A stretch of DNA of 64,000 nt, from positions 1,736,001 to 1,800,000 of the forward strand of contig OZ345354.1 in assembly GCA_977006965.1 (NCBI GenBank), read 5' to 3'. Positions 60,550 through 64,000 of this stretch are shown piece by piece. The notes beneath the pieces were generated by a model. That model was not told the origin of the DNA. It did no database searches and saw only the letters and a list, made by a program, of their open reading frames with translations. Numbering within the stretch: position 1 is the first letter of the stretch; each line of letters begins with the position of its first letter. The translations under genes and the position numbers were made by a program. Origin of the DNA: Phymatolithon calcareum (lineage: Eukaryota > Rhodophyta > Florideophyceae > Hapalidiales).

Positions 60550-61839
60550 CTCTTCGACATCTAACTTAACTTCGAGCAATGCAAACGTCAACGTCCGCTG
60601 TAATTCAGCATATCTGCACAGCCCTTCATGGCTGCAGAGATAGACCATGGCAGACTAAATGGGACACATTTCTGAATTCTGAAGTCACCACTGAAGCCAC
60701 CAGCGGGAGGAAGGCGGCAAACTTGCACGACTCTGCTGAGAAAAGATATTTCCGGAGAAATGTAGGTGTCCTTAAACGAACCACCGGACCCGCTATTCAT
60801 GTAAAATTCATTCAGCTGAATAGCAGTGGAAAAGTCCATGTTAATGGCAATTTTCTATTTAAAAAGAAAAATTTGTCATCGTACAGTAACAATCTTTTTT
60901 CTTAACGTCACAGAAATAAGTAACTTTAGAAAGCGATAGACGCAGGGGATTGTACAGCAGAAGCAACCGTCCCCTGTTCGACGATGTTCTATTTCTCCAT
61001 TTTTCTACGAAACGCATGCAAAATGAGATCTTTTCTCCCGGGAAAAGGTCTAGACCTATAACAGCTGTTATTCTGTCAACACTTCTCGCCGAGAATTTAT
61101 CTGTAATCGCTGACCGAAGCAAACTACCGGTACAGCAATGTATTTTTGGGTGGTTTTCTCCTGAAAAGTCTGGCATGGAAAAGCTCCACAGCGCACTTAT
61201 TATTCTACAAAAATTTTGAGTACCTTCGCAACACGTTCGTGATATCATCAGCTCTAAGTTTTTTGACATTTCCAGGCATTCCGTGAAGTCCACAAAATCT
61301 CTGCATCCATGGATGAATACCGTTCTCTCGGTTTCTGAGCATCAGGTTGCGAACATGATATATAGTTCCTTGACAAGAGAAACGGTGAATCGTTTCGTGA
61401 TGAACACCATCTGCACAAATGATGCAGAGTCAAGTAACCTTTCTCGCAACAATCTGTTCCAAATCAAACTTGATTAGATAATAAGGGAGATGGAAGCTTC
61501 GGCCAAAAGATTTGGTGCAAATCCCTTTGACGTTTGCTCACTGGAGGAGCATGGCAGCATTTTGGCCCGACAATTATTTGGTTTATTTGGGCCCAAATGC
61601 TGGTGTGCTTCCCCGGTGCTGTGCATAGCGAATTTTAGCGTTCATTTTATTGAGGTGCGAGGTGCCTCCTGGATGGAGTAAGCTTTGGGCGGCAAACGCG
61701 GAAGGGAATTGCACAAAACCTGGAGATAGTTTGCTGTAAACAATCTCCAGATTTTTGCCGAACCTTCTGTAATTTAAGTTGGAGAAAATGCGTGTTTCCC
61801 GTGGCGCAAGCTACGTATTCCTATCCGACTTTTAAAACA
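60550..61839. other. Intergenic, weak coding-like frame
   Basis: A plus-strand frame at 60950-61477 is open except for one stop at about 61217 (RSRPITAVILSTLLAENLSVIADRS; VSEHQVANMIYSSLTRETVNRF). It resembles no family I know and may be chance. An imperfect 14-bp-arm hairpin lies near 61722-61752. Confidence 0.3.
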
Positions 61840-62004
61840 CACGGAGCACATCGGGAATCTATGCATGAACCCCATAAAACAAGTGTGGTTAGTTATTAGG
61901 ATCGATGACGAAGGAGGATCATCATGATCCTCCTTACTCCTTCGTCATCGATCCTTTAGCACTGGTTTATGGAGTTCAAGCATAGATTCCCAATGTGCTC
62001 CGTG
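61840..62004. repeat. Long inverted duplication of array sequence
   Basis: Arms of about 80 bp (outer ends CACGGAGCACAT/ATGTGCTCCGTG, imperfect) meet in a nested palindrome around AAGGAGGATCATCATGATCC. Both arms derive from the array spacer that reads CCTTCGTCATCGATTC near 44830. It marks the edge of the inverted unit. Confidence 0.75.
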
Positions 62005-62342
62005 ATCATGATGATCGGCTGGTGGAGCTGTTCTGCACTGCCCCGACAACCACTACTGTATGGTCCTCATTGGCCAGAAAAAGACGGAATCCACGGCACT
62101 AGGTGATCGTGGCTGGAGAGTGCCGTAGAAAGTTTTGAAGCAACAAGAGTTTGAACAGCACTCCTGCTTGAAGCACATCCAGAGCCAAAAACGGTTCGCA
62201 GCATGGAAAATCATATGGTTTGGGCTTGTCGCATCTTCATAATTCAGTTATTGAAGTGATCGCGAAGAACCAGCATCCGCTCCCACTGATGAATCTTCGC
62301 CCACAGTCAAGTTCAGTGATACAAAATCCGTCCCAGACTCCT

Positions 62343-62349
62343 ATATAAT
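62343..62349 (+). promoter_or_regulatory. TATA box of copy 5
   Basis: TATATAA on the plus strand, 70 bp before the ATG, in the conserved promoter block. Confidence 0.7.
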
Positions 62350-62418
62350 GTCAGTGCTATAGCAATCCGACTTATCCCAACCAGAGCATCCTCGCCAAGC
62401 AATCCCCATCCATCCATT

Positions 62419-63045
62419 ATGAAATTCGTTTTCGTCCTGCTTCTGTCTGCCGTCCTGGCGATCCTGAATGTGTCCGCTTCCGCCACCGGTTATTCGTATT
62501 ATGTGCCGAAGAAGGTGTGCTTCCGCAAGACCGTGAAATGTTGCTACATTTTCAAAGCGTGTGGGTACTATGAGAAGAAGGTGAAGGTGGAGAAGCGATG
62601 CGACTACAAGCACTGTAAGAAGGTGTGCAAACCAGTGTGCTGGCGTAAGTGCAGGAAGGTGAAGGTGACGGTTCCGGTGGAGAAGTGCTACAACAAGCCG
62701 GTGGAGGTATGTAAGAAGGAGAAGGTTTATAGTTATGGGGAATACAAGTGGGTGAAGAAATGCGTGTGGGATCGGAAGCGTGTGTGCAAGACTGTGTACA
62801 AGACGGTGTGGAAGAAGAAGTGCGAGAAGGTATGCAAGAAGTACTGCCATCGTTATTGCTACCGTGTGAAGGCCACTTGTGTGTACTATCGTTATATCCA
62901 CTACCCCAAGTTCTGCCCGTATCTCAAGTGTTATAAGCCTGTGTATGACGGACCGTATGGTTATCCGAAATATTATGTGGCACCGAAGGGGAAGTTCATC
63001 AAGTCTTCCAAGGTTGTGCGTACTGACATCAAGAAAGATTATTAA
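62419..63045 (+). CDS. Secreted Lys/Tyr/Cys-rich protein, copy 5 (inverted)
   Basis: 208 residues, on the opposite strand from the other four and 5.4 kb beyond copy 4. It differs in the mature part by two gains of aromatic residues (TGYSYY for TGSSYY, YGYPKYY for YGIPKYY); all 20 cysteines are kept. Promoter, TATA box and 3' flank are homologous to the array units. Its 3' relic is the most diverged, so it is probably an older branch. Confidence 0.85.
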   Translation: MKFVFVLLLSAVLAILNVSASATGYSYYVPKKVCFRKTVKCCYIFKACGYYEKKVKVEKRCDYKHCKKVCKPVCWRKCRKVKVTVPVEKCYNKPVEVCKKEKVYSYGEYKWVKKCVWDRKRVCKTVYKTVWKKKCEKVCKKYCHRYCYRVKATCVYYRYIHYPKFCPYLKCYKPVYDGPYGYPKYYVAPKGKFIKSSKVVRTDIKKDY

Positions 63046-63180
63046 TATCTTTTGTAATGGCAAACTAAAAGGTATGGAATCAATAGGATGAAAGTCCGGT
63101 AGATGGCAAATAATAAAGGAACAATAAGTTGAGTCTGCCTACGTGCTGTAGGATGGATGATGAGGTAAAGATGCTGCACT

Positions 63181-63697
63181 GTGGTATTGTTGGAAGAGGA
63201 TCTTCGACGTGAGTTCAAAATTGGGCAGGAAATCCAGCCCATGTCCTCAACAGATCAAGTTAAGTGTAGTGCGCAATTTGATCCTGCAGGATGTCCTCTT
63301 CGTCATTTCTTTCTTAGAAGGGACTATGCCGTTCTTTCCCCCAAAAATATTAGTATTGCTGGGGACAGGAAAGTCGAGCTCCCACTCTTTGCTTGGAAGT
63401 GAGTCTTCCCCGCGAGAAGAGGAAGTTGGACATACAGTACTTCAAAGTACCTCTTCCATCGAGCTGTAATGTTTGCCCCATAACTCGAAATTTGTGAAAC
63501 ACTTCAACATTACCTTACAAAGTGTAAGGCAAGAAGCCGACAAGGAAGAAGGCTGCCCGACAAACGATGACGTATCGAGCTTTTTCAGCGATGTGTCGGC
63601 TCTTCACAACGGAAAATTTGAAGTCAGAGAATTGCCAAAGAACGAAATCCAACATTGTAAACCTTATTTGAGGTTGCCAGCGCTCGAGGCGCTGTAG
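63181..63697 (+). pseudogene. Unassigned coding relic downstream of copy 5
   Basis: Homologous to the minus-strand relics at 48274 and 55855. Readable pieces are LLEEDLRREFKIGQEIQPM, LRRDYAVLSPKNISIAGDRK and, in another frame, KHFNITLQSVRQEADKEEG..TNDDVSSFFSDV. A donor-like AAGTGAGT after LPLFAWK leaves open a spliced gene, but the other copies carry stops. Function unknown. Confidence 0.35.
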
Positions 63698-64000
63698 TTC
63701 GCTAATAAGGATATTATGTTTAGTGATATTTGCACGATTTTGCTTTGGCAGAGAAAACTCCCTCGGGACGCGGGGCAGGATACCCAGAAAGCTTGGCGAT
63801 GCGGTGCGCGCGTAGCGGCCACGACATGTGTAGCGCCAGGCTCCAAAGAACCCGACGCCACATGGGAGAGAAAAGCCCAAGAGAGGAGAGAGAAGAAAAG
63901 AGCGGGAGAGACAAGACAAAAGAGGAGGAAAGAAAGACAAGCAACCAAAACCCCCAGACCAGCGGACAAAATAGGCGTCCACCATCGTAGTACTCCATGG
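63698..64000. repeat. Purine-rich low-complexity end
   Basis: From about 63863 to 63940 the plus strand is almost only A and G (GAGAGAAAAG-type steps). The preceding 100 bp is GC-rich without a recognisable gene. It may be the 5' side of a mobile element cut by the window edge. Confidence 0.4.

Overview
The window reads as nuclear DNA of a red alga (Rhodophyta), probably a multicellular one. A CpcF-type phycobilin lyase is encoded with a eukaryotic-style N-terminal extension, next to plastid cytochrome-assembly, peroxisomal, spliceosomal and Pol III genes. Most genes are intronless. The few introns I can place are short (76-115 bp) with GTAAGT/GTTAGT/GTGAGT donors and AG acceptors. Neighbouring genes are often only 15-120 bp apart, as in compact florideophyte genomes. 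The red-algal assignment is an inference from gene content; no rRNA or tRNA was recognised.

Layout. 0-5.8 kb: peroxisomal acyl-CoA oxidase (-), a broken MULE transposase (+), a bZIP factor (-) and TIM8 (+). 5.8-9.2 kb: gene-poor, with decayed coding-like pieces. 9.2-9.9 kb: GST (-). 9.9-12.3 kb: empty. 12.3-15.5 kb: a coiled-coil golgin-like gene (+) converging on a homeodomain protein (-). 15.5-18.3 kb: empty apart from a retroelement scrap. 18.3-28 kb: a dense block with REX1-B, a type II membrane glycosyltransferase-like gene, RPC11 (one intron), a proline-rich protein, SGT, a four-exon Spo7/CNEP1R1 gene that only appears after splicing, an F-box/LysM protein and DCP1. 28.8-41.5 kb: oxysterol-binding protein, PDCD2L/TSR4-like, p24 (three exons), EXO1, SF3A1, SETD3-like and an F-box/LRR protein.

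41.6-59.2 kb is a tandem segmental duplication with a unit of about 5 kb. Each unit carries one gene for a secreted 208-residue Lys/Tyr/Cys-rich protein (four direct copies on the minus strand). Two units also carry a near-identical cpcF gene; in the others cpcF is missing, and the junctions show only 1-2 bp of shared sequence. The array contains non-LTR retrotransposon 3' ends, one retroelement insertion with an 11-bp target duplication, two MITE-like insertions and several perfect palindromes. A CCB-type plastid gene (+) follows at 59.6 kb. A fifth, inverted copy of the secreted-protein gene lies at 62.4 kb.

The most novel content is the amplified Lys/Tyr/Cys-rich secreted family and the way its array has diversified: microhomology deletions, patchy gene conversion, and hairpins that look copied from single-arm sequence. 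Secondary points are a near-overlapping RPC11/glycosyltransferase pair and a TATGATAC octamer that recurs in divergent promoters.
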